A DNA stretch of 57,773 nucleotides. It comes from Burkholderiales bacterium. Lineage in GTDB: Bacteria; Pseudomonadota; Gammaproteobacteria; Burkholderiales; Burkholderiaceae. A program made the position numbers and the translations under genes. Location: NCBI GenBank assembly GCA_021287185.1, contig JAJTAZ010000010.1, forward strand, positions 1 through 57,773, read 5' to 3'. The notes under the pieces were generated by a model. The model made no database searches, was not told where the DNA came from, and saw only the letters and a list, made by a program, of their open reading frames with translations. Within the stretch, counting starts at the first letter, position 1. Each line of letters opens with the position of its first letter. Of the stretch, positions 28,591-37,125 are shown piece after piece.

Positions 28591-29388
28591 TTAATCTTGG
28601 GTTGGAACCAATTTAAATCGGGCCAAAGGTGCCATACGCGCTTTGTTTAAGGACAAAACATCGTTCACAATCGTATAGTTATCCGCCATGCCGAGTACCT
28701 TTGCCAAGCCTTCTTCATCGGCCATATTCTCGCACGCCATCATGGTCGATGCCAATTGTTTAAAGTGCACTCGCATCGGTTCTTTGAGTTCGTAGCCGCC
28801 AAACATGGTATTGCAACCCGCTTTGGCAGACACTTGATGCTTGTCCGACATCAACCACAAATAATGCGTCTCTGCCGAGCCCTTGACGGCTTTACCGTAC
28901 AACTCAATCAGTTGCCATTTTTTGTCTTCGATGGGCATATTGATGACCTTGGTTAAAATAAAATGAGTCGCTAAATCACCCGTGATGCGTTGGCCCTCTA
29001 AGTCCAATTGAAACAATTGGTTTTCACCGACTTGGTATTGGGTTGGTGTGGCATTTGGATTGAGGTTGTTTAAGGTAATGATGCTGCCTTGGTTGTTCCA
29101 AGTGAACGAACCCTTTTCAACAAACACCTTGTTGCCCCTACCCAAATACTGAGTGCTCAATGCATAAATGCCATCGGCAGATAAGTGCAGTTGCGTGGCA
29201 ATGCCTTCGCAATCGGCGCAGGGCGTGACTCCTTTGTACGTACCCTGCCAATCTAAGGCGTTTTGTGAGGTGTGCATATCAGGTGGATTACTTTGCGTGG
29301 GCATTTGCGCGAGTTGATTGGTGGAGCATGCAAACAAAGACAGGGCTAGCATCAGCGAAGCATTGAATTTGAAAAAATTACGGTACAT
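28591..29388 (-). CDS. Lipoprotein with NlpE-like and META domains
   Basis: A 265-aa outer-envelope lipoprotein. The signal peptide ends in LFAC, with Cys21 lipidated. Residues about 45-145 are an NlpE N-terminal-like barrel (WQGTYKGVTPCADCEG with its CxxC). Residues about 155-260 are a META/HslJ-like domain (GCNTMFGGYEL, MMACENMADE). In E. coli NlpE links surface contact and lipoprotein stress to the Cpx response, and HslJ relates to novobiocin tolerance. AAGGAG precedes the ATG. It follows phrB by 57 nt and precedes DUF1398. Confidence 0.88.
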   Translation of the reverse strand: MYRNFFKFNASLMLALSLFACSTNQLAQMPTQSNPPDMHTSQNALDWQGTYKGVTPCADCEGIATQLHLSADGIYALSTQYLGRGNKVFVEKGSFTWNNQGSIITLNNLNPNATPTQYQVGENQLFQLDLEGQRITGDLATHFILTKVINMPIEDKKWQLIELYGKAVKGSAETHYLWLMSDKHQVSAKAGCNTMFGGYELKEPMRVHFKQLASTMMACENMADEEGLAKVLGMADNYTIVNDVLSLNKARMAPLARFKLVPTQD

Positions 29389-29445
29389 TGAAACTCCTTA
29401 TCGTCATGACTCATGGGGTCATCTTAACACAAGCGAGCATTTGGC

Positions 29446-30879
29446 TCACAACGCCTGCCACGCGTTTAAAAAACGTTGTCGCGCAGCAGCGTGCACCACA
29501 ATCGGCGCGGGATAACCGTATTGCTCGGGGTTCTTGGGGGCGTGGATTTCTTTTGTTGGACAATGTGCCAACTCGGGTAGCCATTTTTTAATGAATATAC
29601 CCTGTGCATCATAGGTTTCGCTTTGTTTGGTTGGGTTAAAAATTCTAAAATACGGCACGGCATCATTGCCCGTGGACGCGCTCCATTGCCAGCCGCCGTT
29701 GTTCGAAGCAAAATCAAAATCAATCAATTTTTGTGCGAAATACCGCTCGCCCCAACGCCAATCAATCAACAAATCCTTGACCAAAAACATCGCGCAAACC
29801 ATGCGCAAACGATTGTGCATCAGATGCGTGGCGTTCAAACAGCGCATCGCCGCATCGACCAGCGGATAACCTGTGCGCCCCTCGCACCACGCGGCAAAAA
29901 CCGCTTCATCATTGTCCCACGCGACCCTCTGAGTGTCTTTTTTAAACGGCAGATTTTGTCCAACATATGGAAAGCCGACCATGATGTAGCGGTAAAAATC
30001 GCGCCAAATCAGTTCGGTTTGCCACTTTTCGGCCGCCAACGCCGATGCCTCTTGAGTCTGCACAGCCAGTTGCGCACGATGCCAACACTGCCGCGCGCTC
30101 AACGCACCAACCGCCAAATAGGGCGAGAGCCCACTTGTGCCACGGATGCTCGGATGGTCGCGGTCTTGCGTGTAGCGATGGAGCGTCTCGGCACAAAACG
30201 CATCCAAACGTGCCTGCGCGGCATCCTCGCCCGCGACCCAATCCGCATGAGTGTGGGGCGTGGGCGTGTAATCGCCCCAAAACGCATCACCCAGTTCGGG
30301 CACAGCGCACAGCTTGACCACATCAGATGATGCGGTTGAAGGCATGGGTGCAATACGTGGCAGAGCGTGCTGCATGTGCGCGTGCCATTGACGCAACACA
30401 TTGTTTTTATAGGGCGTGAATACCGTGTAGTAATCACCATTCTGTGTGCGCACGCGCTCAGGCTCAATCAAACACTGGTCGTGATGCCATGTGATTTCAA
30501 TCGAGTTTTTACGCAAAATTCGATGGACATTCCTGTCCCGTTCGGTTTCGTTGAACTCATATTGACGATTGGCAAACACCTGTGTGATGCCTTGTGCTTG
30601 ACACCAATCGAGTAGAAATTGCGGTACGGTCGCATAGTCAGGACAAGTCAGACAGTGAAAAGCGATGTCATGTGCGTGCAAATCCTGAGCCAAGGCCTGT
30701 ACCGAACGCGCCTCAAAATCCACCCGCGCCTCGCCCATATCATGCGCTCGCCACTGTGCGGGCGTGCTGATATACACAGTGAGCAACGGCACAGCCAACT
30801 GCTCCGCCAAAGTCCGCGCTTGGGTCAAAGCAGGATTGTCCGCCAAACGCAAATCAGCGCGAAACCAGTGCAACACCAT
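29446..30879 (-). CDS. phrB: Deoxyribodipyrimidine photo-lyase
   Basis: Class I CPD photolyase of 477 aa that uses blue light and FAD to split pyrimidine dimers. The N-terminal antenna domain begins MVLHWFRADLRLADNPAL. The C-terminal FAD domain has WRDFYRYI, TGYPLVDAAMR, LMHNRLRMVCAMFLVKDL and DFASNNGGWQWSAS. An AGGTG ribosome site precedes the ATG. Possibly the first gene of a unit with the NlpE/META and DUF1398 genes. Confidence 0.95.
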   Translation of the reverse strand: MVLHWFRADLRLADNPALTQARTLAEQLAVPLLTVYISTPAQWRAHDMGEARVDFEARSVQALAQDLHAHDIAFHCLTCPDYATVPQFLLDWCQAQGITQVFANRQYEFNETERDRNVHRILRKNSIEITWHHDQCLIEPERVRTQNGDYYTVFTPYKNNVLRQWHAHMQHALPRIAPMPSTASSDVVKLCAVPELGDAFWGDYTPTPHTHADWVAGEDAAQARLDAFCAETLHRYTQDRDHPSIRGTSGLSPYLAVGALSARQCWHRAQLAVQTQEASALAAEKWQTELIWRDFYRYIMVGFPYVGQNLPFKKDTQRVAWDNDEAVFAAWCEGRTGYPLVDAAMRCLNATHLMHNRLRMVCAMFLVKDLLIDWRWGERYFAQKLIDFDFASNNGGWQWSASTGNDAVPYFRIFNPTKQSETYDAQGIFIKKWLPELAHCPTKEIHAPKNPEQYGYPAPIVVHAAARQRFLNAWQAL

Positions 30880-31269
30880 AAAAACACCTGTTATAAATTA
30901 TTGGAAAAGCCACGCGCAAAGCGTGAAAAGACAGCCACCATCATAGCAGAATGGCGGCGGGATGGTTTGGGGGTGTATTTCGTAAAGGCACCTATCCGTG
31001 GTCATTGCAAGCGATGCTTTATCAGCGCGGCAATCCATGCGGCATTCATTGAGTGGACACTGTTAGATTGCCATCCCTCGATAAAGTTAATCATGCATGG
31101 TTCACAAAAAGCCAACTACTCAAACTTATAATGTTTTTGAGTGAGTATGTTGATGTTGTGTTTCGCAAACAGAAAAAATAAAACACAAACAAAGTTGTTG
31201 TGTATGAGTTAACGTCAAAACCTGTTGTGTTTCGTTTTCGGTTGTTTATGAAGCACAAAGCAAAGACTG
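30880..31269. other. Gene-free spacer between phrB and fic
   Basis: About 390 bp without a credible gene. It turns AT-rich towards fic. It contains a CACGC/GCGTG hairpin at 30911-30925 in the phrB leader, an ACTCAAA/TTTGAGT repeat at 31118-31142, and an 11-bp direct repeat GTTGTGTTTCG at 31155-31165 and 31224-31234. The last two could be remnants of a mobile element, but no transposase fragment or terminal repeat was identified. Confidence 0.5.
31172..31203 (-). terminator. Possible terminator after fic
   Basis: On the minus strand ACACA and TTGTT-type arms (31183-31203) form a bulged stem of about 9 bp followed by a T-rich run (complement of the A-run from 31172). Its position about 65 nt past the fic stop fits a terminator, but the small loop and bulge make it weak. 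Confidence 0.4.
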
Positions 31270-32421
31270 CTAAGTTCTAACTAAATTTAATAAAGGCTCA
31301 AATTTATATAGTCCAGATTTGCGACCAGCGGGCTCTTCAACAACTTGAATTAAACCTTGTTCATGCAATATGCGAATGAAACGCATAGCACTGGCTGAAG
31401 ACACCCCTAATTTTTGCGCTAAACGGTTTGAACGAAAATAAGGTTGAGTGAAAACAAAGTCCAACACACCAATACTCCACTTTGAGGATAAACTATGCGC
31501 AAATTTGTCCTTCATGTTTTCATACAATTTGTGAATATCTAATGTGATTTTTAAATTTTCATGTGCTTGTGCTTCAATTGCGGTTAAAAAAAACACACAC
31601 CAATCATCCCAAGCGTTATGCTCAGAGACGGCACGCATACGATCTATGTACTGATCTTTATTTCTTTCCATAAAACCACTAATATAAAAATGCGGGGCGG
31701 ATATTGCGCCGCCCGACCACAACATCAACGGAATGAGCATGCGCCCAATGCGTCCATTTCCATCTTTGAAAGGGTGTAAGGCTTCAAACTCTAAATGTGC
31801 CAAAGCAGTTTTTATTAGCAAAGGGTGCGAAGATGAAGGGTCATTGATATAAGCAAATAATTTTTGCATGCCACTAACTAAGTGCTCTGGCGCAATAGGC
31901 ACAAATAAAATTCTTTGCTGAATGCTGTCCGCTAAATAGTTTTGCTCGGTTTTATACTGTCCAGGTGATTTGTTAACCCCGCGACCAAAAGAGAGCAACT
32001 GCCTGTGAAGTGTCTTAATGAGTGATTCAGATAAAGGATAGCCATCTTGTATCGCGCTGTGCGCATTCATCAGACTTCGCTGGTATAGGACTGTTTCAAT
32101 CGTTTCAGAGCGAACATCAGCACTGGTACGCATCACGCCACTACTAGGATCATCATCAAATGCATCCGCCTCATAACGCATGATTTCATCCATGGTACTA
32201 ATAGTGCCTTCCATACGCGAAGACATTAGAGCCTCTTGGTTGCGCAAAGGTGCAAGTAATAACTCGCTATTATGCAAAGTCTTTAATTCTTGGTCGTAAC
32301 GTGACAAAGCATCGGTTGCCTTTAACAAGTAAGGCAATAAACGCTCGTAGGATAACTTGGTAGGTGGAAATTGACCGTTATGGTAGTAAACCGCATTTTC
32401 AGTTAGATTTTTTAAACTCAT
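31270..32421 (-). CDS. Fic family protein with C-terminal winged helix
   Basis: Fic-fold AMP transferase of about 383 aa. The active-site motif HPFKDGNGRIGR is complete at residues 216-227, so the AMPylation chemistry should be intact. The inhibitory motif SSRMEG (Ser67 to Gly72) makes it a class II enzyme with an N-terminal auto-inhibitory helix. The C-terminus (about 325-383, YFRSNRLAQKLGVSSASAMRFI) is a winged-helix DNA-binding domain. I chose ATG 32421, which has AGGAG at normal spacing; an in-frame Met 13 codons upstream lacks this. The gene is noticeably AT-rich against its neighbours, suggesting transfer. The target protein is unknown. Confidence 0.92.
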   Translation of the reverse strand: MSLKNLTENAVYYHNGQFPPTKLSYERLLPYLLKATDALSRYDQELKTLHNSELLLAPLRNQEALMSSRMEGTISTMDEIMRYEADAFDDDPSSGVMRTSADVRSETIETVLYQRSLMNAHSAIQDGYPLSESLIKTLHRQLLSFGRGVNKSPGQYKTEQNYLADSIQQRILFVPIAPEHLVSGMQKLFAYINDPSSSHPLLIKTALAHLEFEALHPFKDGNGRIGRMLIPLMLWSGGAISAPHFYISGFMERNKDQYIDRMRAVSEHNAWDDWCVFFLTAIEAQAHENLKITLDIHKLYENMKDKFAHSLSSKWSIGVLDFVFTQPYFRSNRLAQKLGVSSASAMRFIRILHEQGLIQVVEEPAGRKSGLYKFEPLLNLVRT

Positions 32422-32468
32422 ATTTGCTCCTGTTGAACTGCAAACTGATTTGTTTTTCATTTTAAGGT

Positions 32469-32483
32469 ATTATTGAAGCAATA
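32469..32483. promoter_or_regulatory. Inverted repeat upstream of fic
   Basis: TTATTG (32469-32474), AAG, CAATAA (32478-32483). It lies about 50 nt before the fic start, where the winged-helix domain of the Fic protein could bind its own promoter. Only position supports this. Confidence 0.35.
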
Positions 32484-32519
32484 AGCAAGAATTATTATTA
32501 ATAAATTAGATTAATTTGT

Positions 32520-32548
32520 TTGACAATGGTATTCTAAATAGGTAGAAT
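32520..32548 (+). promoter_or_regulatory. Strong sigma-70 promoter upstream of the DUF2188 gene
   Basis: A perfect TTGACA (32520-32525), 17-bp spacer and TAGAAT (32543-32548). Transcription should start near 32555 and run rightwards through a 190-nt leader that contains the hairpin at 32590-32625. Confidence 0.7.
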
Positions 32549-32585
32549 TAAACAGTCGTTGAACGTTATGTGTTCAATGATAGGC

Positions 32586-32625
32586 AAAAAAATACGGCTA
32601 CAATGACAACACTGTAACCGTATTT
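32586..32625 (-). terminator. Minus-strand terminator, antisense to the DUF2188 leader
   Basis: Arms AAATACGGCTACA (32590-32602) and TGTAACCGTATTT (32613-32625) pair with one mismatch around a 10-nt loop. On the minus strand the stem ends in a run of T (complement of the A-run 32586-32592), so it terminates leftward transcription. It is the best candidate for the end of the pyruvate dehydrogenase transcript, which then runs antisense to the DUF2188 gene. On the plus strand it lacks a T-run and is just a leader hairpin. Confidence 0.6.
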
Positions 32626-32744
32626 GAGTCAAAAGCGTCCATTCAAAAACTACGCGATTGCCCCCTCAGAACTGGCATTATACGTAAAGTTTTTCGTCTG
32701 GACAACCTTTAATTTAATGCACTACGTGCAGAAAGATATGTGTC

Positions 32745-32963
32745 ATGAAAACACATCATGTTGTTCCTCACGGCGATCAATGGGCTGTGAAAAAAGGCGG
32801 TTCATCAAAACCAATTGCTGTGGTTCCGACTCAAAAAGAAGGAATCAGTATCGCTCGTCCAATATCACAAAATCAGGGTAGTGAATTATTTATTCACCGT
32901 CCGAATGGACAAATTCGTGACCGCGATAGTCATGGAAATGATCCAAAGAATTCAAAAGGCTAA
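32745..32963 (+). CDS. DUF2188 domain-containing protein
   Basis: A 72-aa protein that matches the DUF2188 family along its whole length: HHVVPHGDQWAVKKGGSSKP, a central QKEGISIARPI and the C-terminal GSELFIHRPNGQIRDRDSH with YGNDP-like GNDP. The family is found in many bacteria and some phages and has no established role. It has its own strong promoter and terminator and sits in an AT-rich stretch beside fic. It is divergent from fic and convergent with lpdA. Confidence 0.88.
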   Translation: MKTHHVVPHGDQWAVKKGGSSKPIAVVPTQKEGISIARPISQNQGSELFIHRPNGQIRDRDSHGNDPKNSKG

Positions 32964-32984
32964 GCAATCGCTTTTTGAGAAGAG

Positions 32985-33012
32985 CAGCCGTTTAAAATTA
33001 CGGCTGTTTTTT
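32985..33012 (+). terminator. Intrinsic terminator after the DUF2188 gene
   Basis: CAGCCGT (32985-32991), loop TTAAAATT, ACGGCTG (33000-33006), then TTTTTTATTTT. It overlaps the stop of the convergent lpdA gene. There is no T-run on the minus strand, so it acts mainly rightwards. Confidence 0.8.
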
Positions 33013-34825
33013 ATTTTCTCCGCACAGGTGGCACATCCGTACAATGCCCGTCTGCAACTTCAGCCGCCATACCGATGGATTCGCCGAGTGTCGGGTGGGG
33101 GTGGATGGTTTTACCGATGTCGATGCTGTCCGCACCCATTTCGATGGCAAGGCAGATTTCCGAAATCAAGTCGCCTGCACCTGTGCCAACAATGCCACCG
33201 CCGAGAATGCGCCCTGTGGTTGCGTCAAAAATGAGTTTGGTAAAGCCTTCATCGTGGCCATTGGCAATCGCGCGACCTGAGGCTTGCCATGGGAACACAC
33301 CTTTTTTAATCGCGATGTTTTGCGCTTTGGCTTGTTCTTCGGTCAAGCCTGCCCACGCCACTTCGGGGTCGGTGTAGGCGACCGATGGAATTTGGCGCAC
33401 ATCAAAAAATGCTTTTTCGCCATGCGCGGCTTCAGCGGCAACATGCGCTTCATGCACGGCTTTGTGCGCGAGCATCGGTTGTCCAACGATGTCGCCGATG
33501 GCGAAGATGTGGGGCACATTGGTGCGCATTTGCGCATCTGTAGAGATAAACCCCCGTTCGTTAACTGCCACACCAGCACGCTCCGCACCGATAAGCAATC
33601 CGTTGGGCGCACGCCCCACTGCGACCAGCACCATGTCGTAACGTTGTGGTTCGGTTGGCGCGGTGGATGTGTCGTTGGCTTTTTCAAATGTGACATAAAT
33701 ACCGTCCTCTTTGGCTTGTACTGCCACGGTTTTGGTATTGACATAGATGTTGTCAAAGCGGTGGGCGTTGTGCTTCTGCCAAACTTTGACGAGGTCGCGA
33801 TCCGCGCCTTGCATCAATCCGTCCATCATTTCGACTACATCCAAGCGTGCGCCGAGTGACGAGTACACCGTGCCCATTTCTAAACCAATAATACCACCGC
33901 CGAGGATGAGCATTTTCTTTGGAATTTTGCGCAACTCCAATGCGCCTGTGGAATCGACAATGCGTGGGTCTTCGGGTATGAACGGCAGTTTGACCACACG
34001 CGAACCCGCAGCAATGATGGCTTGCTTAAAGCGGATGGTTTTGGAGGTTTGTTTGCCCTCGTCATCGGTTGCGGTCACTTGCAAGTGGTGCGGGTCGATG
34101 AATTGCCCCACGCCTTGCACCACGTTGACCTTGCGCATTTTTGCCATGCCTGCCAATCCTGTGGTGAGTTTGTTGACCACTGAATCTTTGTAGTCGCGCA
34201 GTTTGTCGATATCAATTTGTGGTTCAGCAAAACTGATGCCGTGTGCGGATAGGTGACGCGCTTCGTCCATCACTGCAACTGAATGCAGCAGGGCTTTCGA
34301 GGGAATGCAACCCACGTTCAAACACACCCCGCCGAGCGTGGCGTACCGTTCGACCAACACCACATCCATGCCCAAATCCGCCGCGCGAAAAGCCGCTGAG
34401 TAGCCACCTGGCCCTGCGCCGAGCACCAGCATTTCGCAAGCGAGGTCGTGAGGAGTGTCTGCCATCTCGTCTGTCAATGGCGCGGCTGGCGTACTTGGGG
34501 CAATGGCTGTGGTCGCCGACTGAGATTCAGTGGCTGGCGTAGCCATCTGTGCTGTCGTAGCAGTCGCTGTAGTAGTCGTTGTTTCACTGGTTTCAAGCAC
34601 CACAACGATGGAACCTTCAGAAATTTTATCACCCACTTTAACCTTGATTTCGCGCACCACACCTGCGTGTGAGGAGGGCACGTCCAAAGTCGCTTTGTCC
34701 GATTCAAGCGTGAGCAAAGCATCCTCAACCGCAACGGTGTCGCCAACCTTGACGAATATCTCAATCACGGGAATGTTTTTGTAGTCGCCGATGTCGGGGA
34801 CTTTGATGTCGATGAGTTGGGTCAT
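33011..34825 (-). CDS. lpdA: Dihydrolipoyl dehydrogenase (E3) with N-terminal lipoyl domain
   Basis: Flavoprotein that reoxidises dihydrolipoyl groups of the pyruvate dehydrogenase complex, producing NADH. From ATG 34825 (AGGAG upstream) it has 604 aa. A lipoyl domain occupies residues 1-80 with the lipoylated Lys in LESDKATLDVPSS. An Ala/Thr-rich linker follows (about 82-125). The E3 fold then shows GAGPGGYSAAFRAADLG, the redox-active disulfide in GGVCLNVGCIPSK and the C-terminal HPHPTLGES. E3 enzymes with a lipoyl domain are typical of Neisseria and Burkholderiales. It is last in the operon, after the GFA-type gene. Confidence 0.95.
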   Translation of the reverse strand: MTQLIDIKVPDIGDYKNIPVIEIFVKVGDTVAVEDALLTLESDKATLDVPSSHAGVVREIKVKVGDKISEGSIVVVLETSETTTTTATATTAQMATPATESQSATTAIAPSTPAAPLTDEMADTPHDLACEMLVLGAGPGGYSAAFRAADLGMDVVLVERYATLGGVCLNVGCIPSKALLHSVAVMDEARHLSAHGISFAEPQIDIDKLRDYKDSVVNKLTTGLAGMAKMRKVNVVQGVGQFIDPHHLQVTATDDEGKQTSKTIRFKQAIIAAGSRVVKLPFIPEDPRIVDSTGALELRKIPKKMLILGGGIIGLEMGTVYSSLGARLDVVEMMDGLMQGADRDLVKVWQKHNAHRFDNIYVNTKTVAVQAKEDGIYVTFEKANDTSTAPTEPQRYDMVLVAVGRAPNGLLIGAERAGVAVNERGFISTDAQMRTNVPHIFAIGDIVGQPMLAHKAVHEAHVAAEAAHGEKAFFDVRQIPSVAYTDPEVAWAGLTEEQAKAQNIAIKKGVFPWQASGRAIANGHDEGFTKLIFDATTGRILGGGIVGTGAGDLISEICLAIEMGADSIDIGKTIHPHPTLGESIGMAAEVADGHCTDVPPVRRK

Positions 34826-34949
34826 TGTGACTCCTGTTAATTTGACGGTGTCATTGCACGCTTTATTGGCAAAGCAATTCAGCATGTGTAATTTCGCTCA
34901 TGTGTAGGTTGCCTCGCGGTGAGCCCACTTGCAATCGGGGCACTTTGGC

Positions 34950-35303
34950 TTATGCCGATGCACCATCATAAGCGATGACATTCACGGTTGATAAATCCAA
35001 TGGCACATCCAAACAGCGCAGATTGATGGCGACGGTTTCAGTCACGCCATCATGTCCTTTGCTTATGCCAAATGGTGCGCAGCCGCAGGTTTTGCAAAAA
35101 TGATGTTGCACCACGTGTTTGTTAAACGTATAGATACTGTATGCGCCCTCAGGCAAAGTCAGGTGTGTTTGTGCTTTGGGCATAAACGTCAATAGATAGC
35201 CCTTTTTACGGCAGTGCGAGCAATTGCATTCAATGACTTTTTCGAGGGTGGTTTCAAACGAGACTTTTAGTTGTCCGCAGTGGCAGCTACTGGTGTAATT
35301 CAT
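34950..35303 (-). CDS. GFA family protein (glutathione-dependent formaldehyde-activating fold)
   Basis: A 117-aa zinc protein of the GFA/CENP-V family. All zinc cysteines are visible: CHCG near the start, CNCSHC, and CKTCG later. Family members are often named glutathione-dependent formaldehyde-activating enzymes, but most, including this short one, have no tested substrate. I chose MNYTSSCHCG as start because the family begins just before the first CxCG; an upstream in-frame Met would run back into the LprI-like gene. It sits between the LprI-like gene and lpdA in the pyruvate dehydrogenase operon. Confidence 0.88.
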   Translation of the reverse strand: MNYTSSCHCGQLKVSFETTLEKVIECNCSHCRKKGYLLTFMPKAQTHLTLPEGAYSIYTFNKHVVQHHFCKTCGCAPFGISKGHDGVTETVAINLRCLDVPLDLSTVNVIAYDGASA

Positions 35304-35341
35304 TTTGGAATCCTTGTGCGTTAAAAAAGGGATGGGTTCAC

Positions 35342-35731
35342 TCAGTCTTCTTTCAAACGACTCGGCTGGCAACCTGTGCTTTTACATTCACGCAAACGGT
35401 CTTGTAAAAAATTGGTTTGGTTGATGGTTTTTCTTAAACGACAATTGACCAGCAACACGATTTCATCATCGCGCTCTTCAATGCACTGGCTGTCACGCCC
35501 ACGCATCCATTCGAGTTGCACTGATTTGAGGGTTTTCTTGCTTGCGCTCGGCAGGGCATTCATCAACTCGCCATAGGCTTTGTTAAGGTCTTTATCTGCT
35601 TGTTGATACAGTTTGTCTTTGCAATAAAATTCATCAAAGGTGTTGCGTGCATTGTCGCAATTGTCTGCCAATGCTGCCACACTGATGATGCTCAAACCCG
35701 CTGCGCAAAATAATTTGAATCGTGTTTTCAT
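35342..35731 (-). CDS. LprI-like (DUF1311) exported protein
   Basis: A 129-aa protein with a Sec signal peptide (MKTRFKLFCAAGLSIISVAALA, cleaved about residue 22) and a lysozyme-inhibitor LprI-type domain. Conserved cysteines (CDNA, EFYC, QC) and the DLNKAYGELMNAL repeat are clear. Proteins of this family bind or inhibit lysozyme in some bacteria; here the role is untested. Its ATG lies inside the aceF stop (ATGA), so it is translationally coupled to a metabolic enzyme, which is unusual. Confidence 0.85.
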   Translation of the reverse strand: MKTRFKLFCAAGLSIISVAALADNCDNARNTFDEFYCKDKLYQQADKDLNKAYGELMNALPSASKKTLKSVQLEWMRGRDSQCIEERDDEIVLLVNCRLRKTINQTNFLQDRLRECKSTGCQPSRLKED

Positions 35732-37101
35732 AGTACAACCCTTCTGTAATCATTGAGAATATTGGCCAAATAGGCGTTAAATCGCGCCGCCGCCGCGCCA
35801 TCAATCACGCGATGGTCATACGACAAAGATAATGGGCACATCAGGCGAGGTACAAATTCGCTGCCATTCCACACAGGTTGCATGGATGAGCGCGACACAC
35901 CGAGAATCGCAACTTCGGGTGCGTTGATAATCGGTGTGAAGGTGGTGCCGCCAATGCCGCCCAATGACGAAATCGAGAAGCAGCCGCCTTGCATGTCGGT
36001 CGGTTTGAGTTTGCCCTCGCGCGCATTTTTCGCCAACTCGCTCATCTCAACTGCGATTTCGGTCACTGATTTTTTATCCGCGTCTTTAACCACAGGCACG
36101 ACCAAGCCGTTGGGTGTGTCAGCGGCAAAACCGATGTTGTAGTATTTTTTATAGACCAAATTGTCGCCATCGAGTGAGGCATTGAACTCTGGGAATTTTT
36201 TGAGCGCATGTACGCACGCTTTAATCAGGAAAGCGAGTAAGGTGAATTTCACGCCTTGCTTTTCATACTCTTTATTCAGACCCACGCGGAAGGCTTCGAG
36301 TTCTGTGATGTCGGCCACTTCGTTGTTGGTCACGTGTGGAATCATTACCCAGTTGCGCGATAAGTTTTGACCTGAAATTTTCTTGATGCGCGAGAGGGGT
36401 TGTACTTCAATTTCACCAAATTTGGTGAAGTCAATCTGTGGCCACGGCAGTAAATCCAAACCGCCACCGAGTGAGGTGCTTGACTGGGCGACATTCGGTG
36501 TTGGGCAAGCGGCTGCACCATTCATCACCGCTTTGATGTACGCGCGCACATCGTCTTGCGTGATGCGGTTTTTCGGCCCTGTGCCCGTGACATTGTCCAA
36601 ATTGACATCCAATTCGCGGGCAAACTGGCGCACGGAGGGTGAGGCATAGGCTGTTTTGCTCATGGCAACGGCGGCGGTTGGGGTGACCTCAGGGATGGCG
36701 AGCAGTTCGCGCTCCACTGGAATCGGTATGGCTCCCGCCGCAGGTGGTTCGGTGGGTGTTGAGGGTGTTGGTTCGGGTACTGCGGTGGTTTGTGGTGCCG
36801 TGTTTTGCGGTACGGTTGCCGTATTCGTTGCTGTGTTTACAGGATTTGCATGGCTTGTCTCTGAGGTTTCCAGTGTCAAGACCACTGAGCCTTCAGATAC
36901 TTTATCGCCCACCTTGACGGCAATATTTTTGACGAGTCCTGCGTGCGAAGAAGGCACGTCCAGCGTTGCCTTATCGGATTCGAGGGTGATGAGGGTGTCC
37001 TCAACGGCAACGGTGTCGCCGACTTTGACAAACACCTCAATCACAGGGATGTTTTTATAGTCGCCGATGTCGGGGACTTTGACTTCAATGATTTGACTCA
37101 T
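35728..37101 (-). CDS. aceF: Pyruvate dehydrogenase E2, dihydrolipoyl acetyltransferase
   Basis: Transfers the acetyl group to CoA and forms the core of the complex. The 457-aa protein has a single lipoyl domain (residues 1-80, LESDKATLDVPSS with the lipoyl lysine), a Pro/Thr-rich linker, a peripheral-subunit-binding domain (SPSVRQFARELDVN, about 154-190) and the catalytic domain ending in SYDHRVIDGAAAARF (histidine and aspartate of the active site). The lipoyl domain is almost identical to that of the E3 subunit. It lies 24 nt after aceE and overlaps the LprI-like start by 4 nt. Confidence 0.95.
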   Translation of the reverse strand: MSQIIEVKVPDIGDYKNIPVIEVFVKVGDTVAVEDTLITLESDKATLDVPSSHAGLVKNIAVKVGDKVSEGSVVLTLETSETSHANPVNTATNTATVPQNTAPQTTAVPEPTPSTPTEPPAAGAIPIPVERELLAIPEVTPTAAVAMSKTAYASPSVRQFARELDVNLDNVTGTGPKNRITQDDVRAYIKAVMNGAAACPTPNVAQSSTSLGGGLDLLPWPQIDFTKFGEIEVQPLSRIKKISGQNLSRNWVMIPHVTNNEVADITELEAFRVGLNKEYEKQGVKFTLLAFLIKACVHALKKFPEFNASLDGDNLVYKKYYNIGFAADTPNGLVVPVVKDADKKSVTEIAVEMSELAKNAREGKLKPTDMQGGCFSISSLGGIGGTTFTPIINAPEVAILGVSRSSMQPVWNGSEFVPRLMCPLSLSYDHRVIDGAAAARFNAYLANILNDYRRVVL

Positions 37102-37125
37102 GATGTGTTCCTTGTTTGAGGTGGT

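Noticed and set aside
31155-31234. Insertion-sequence remnant between phrB and fic
   Set aside because: Only an 11-bp direct repeat and small inverted repeats were seen. There is no transposase fragment and no matching terminal repeats.
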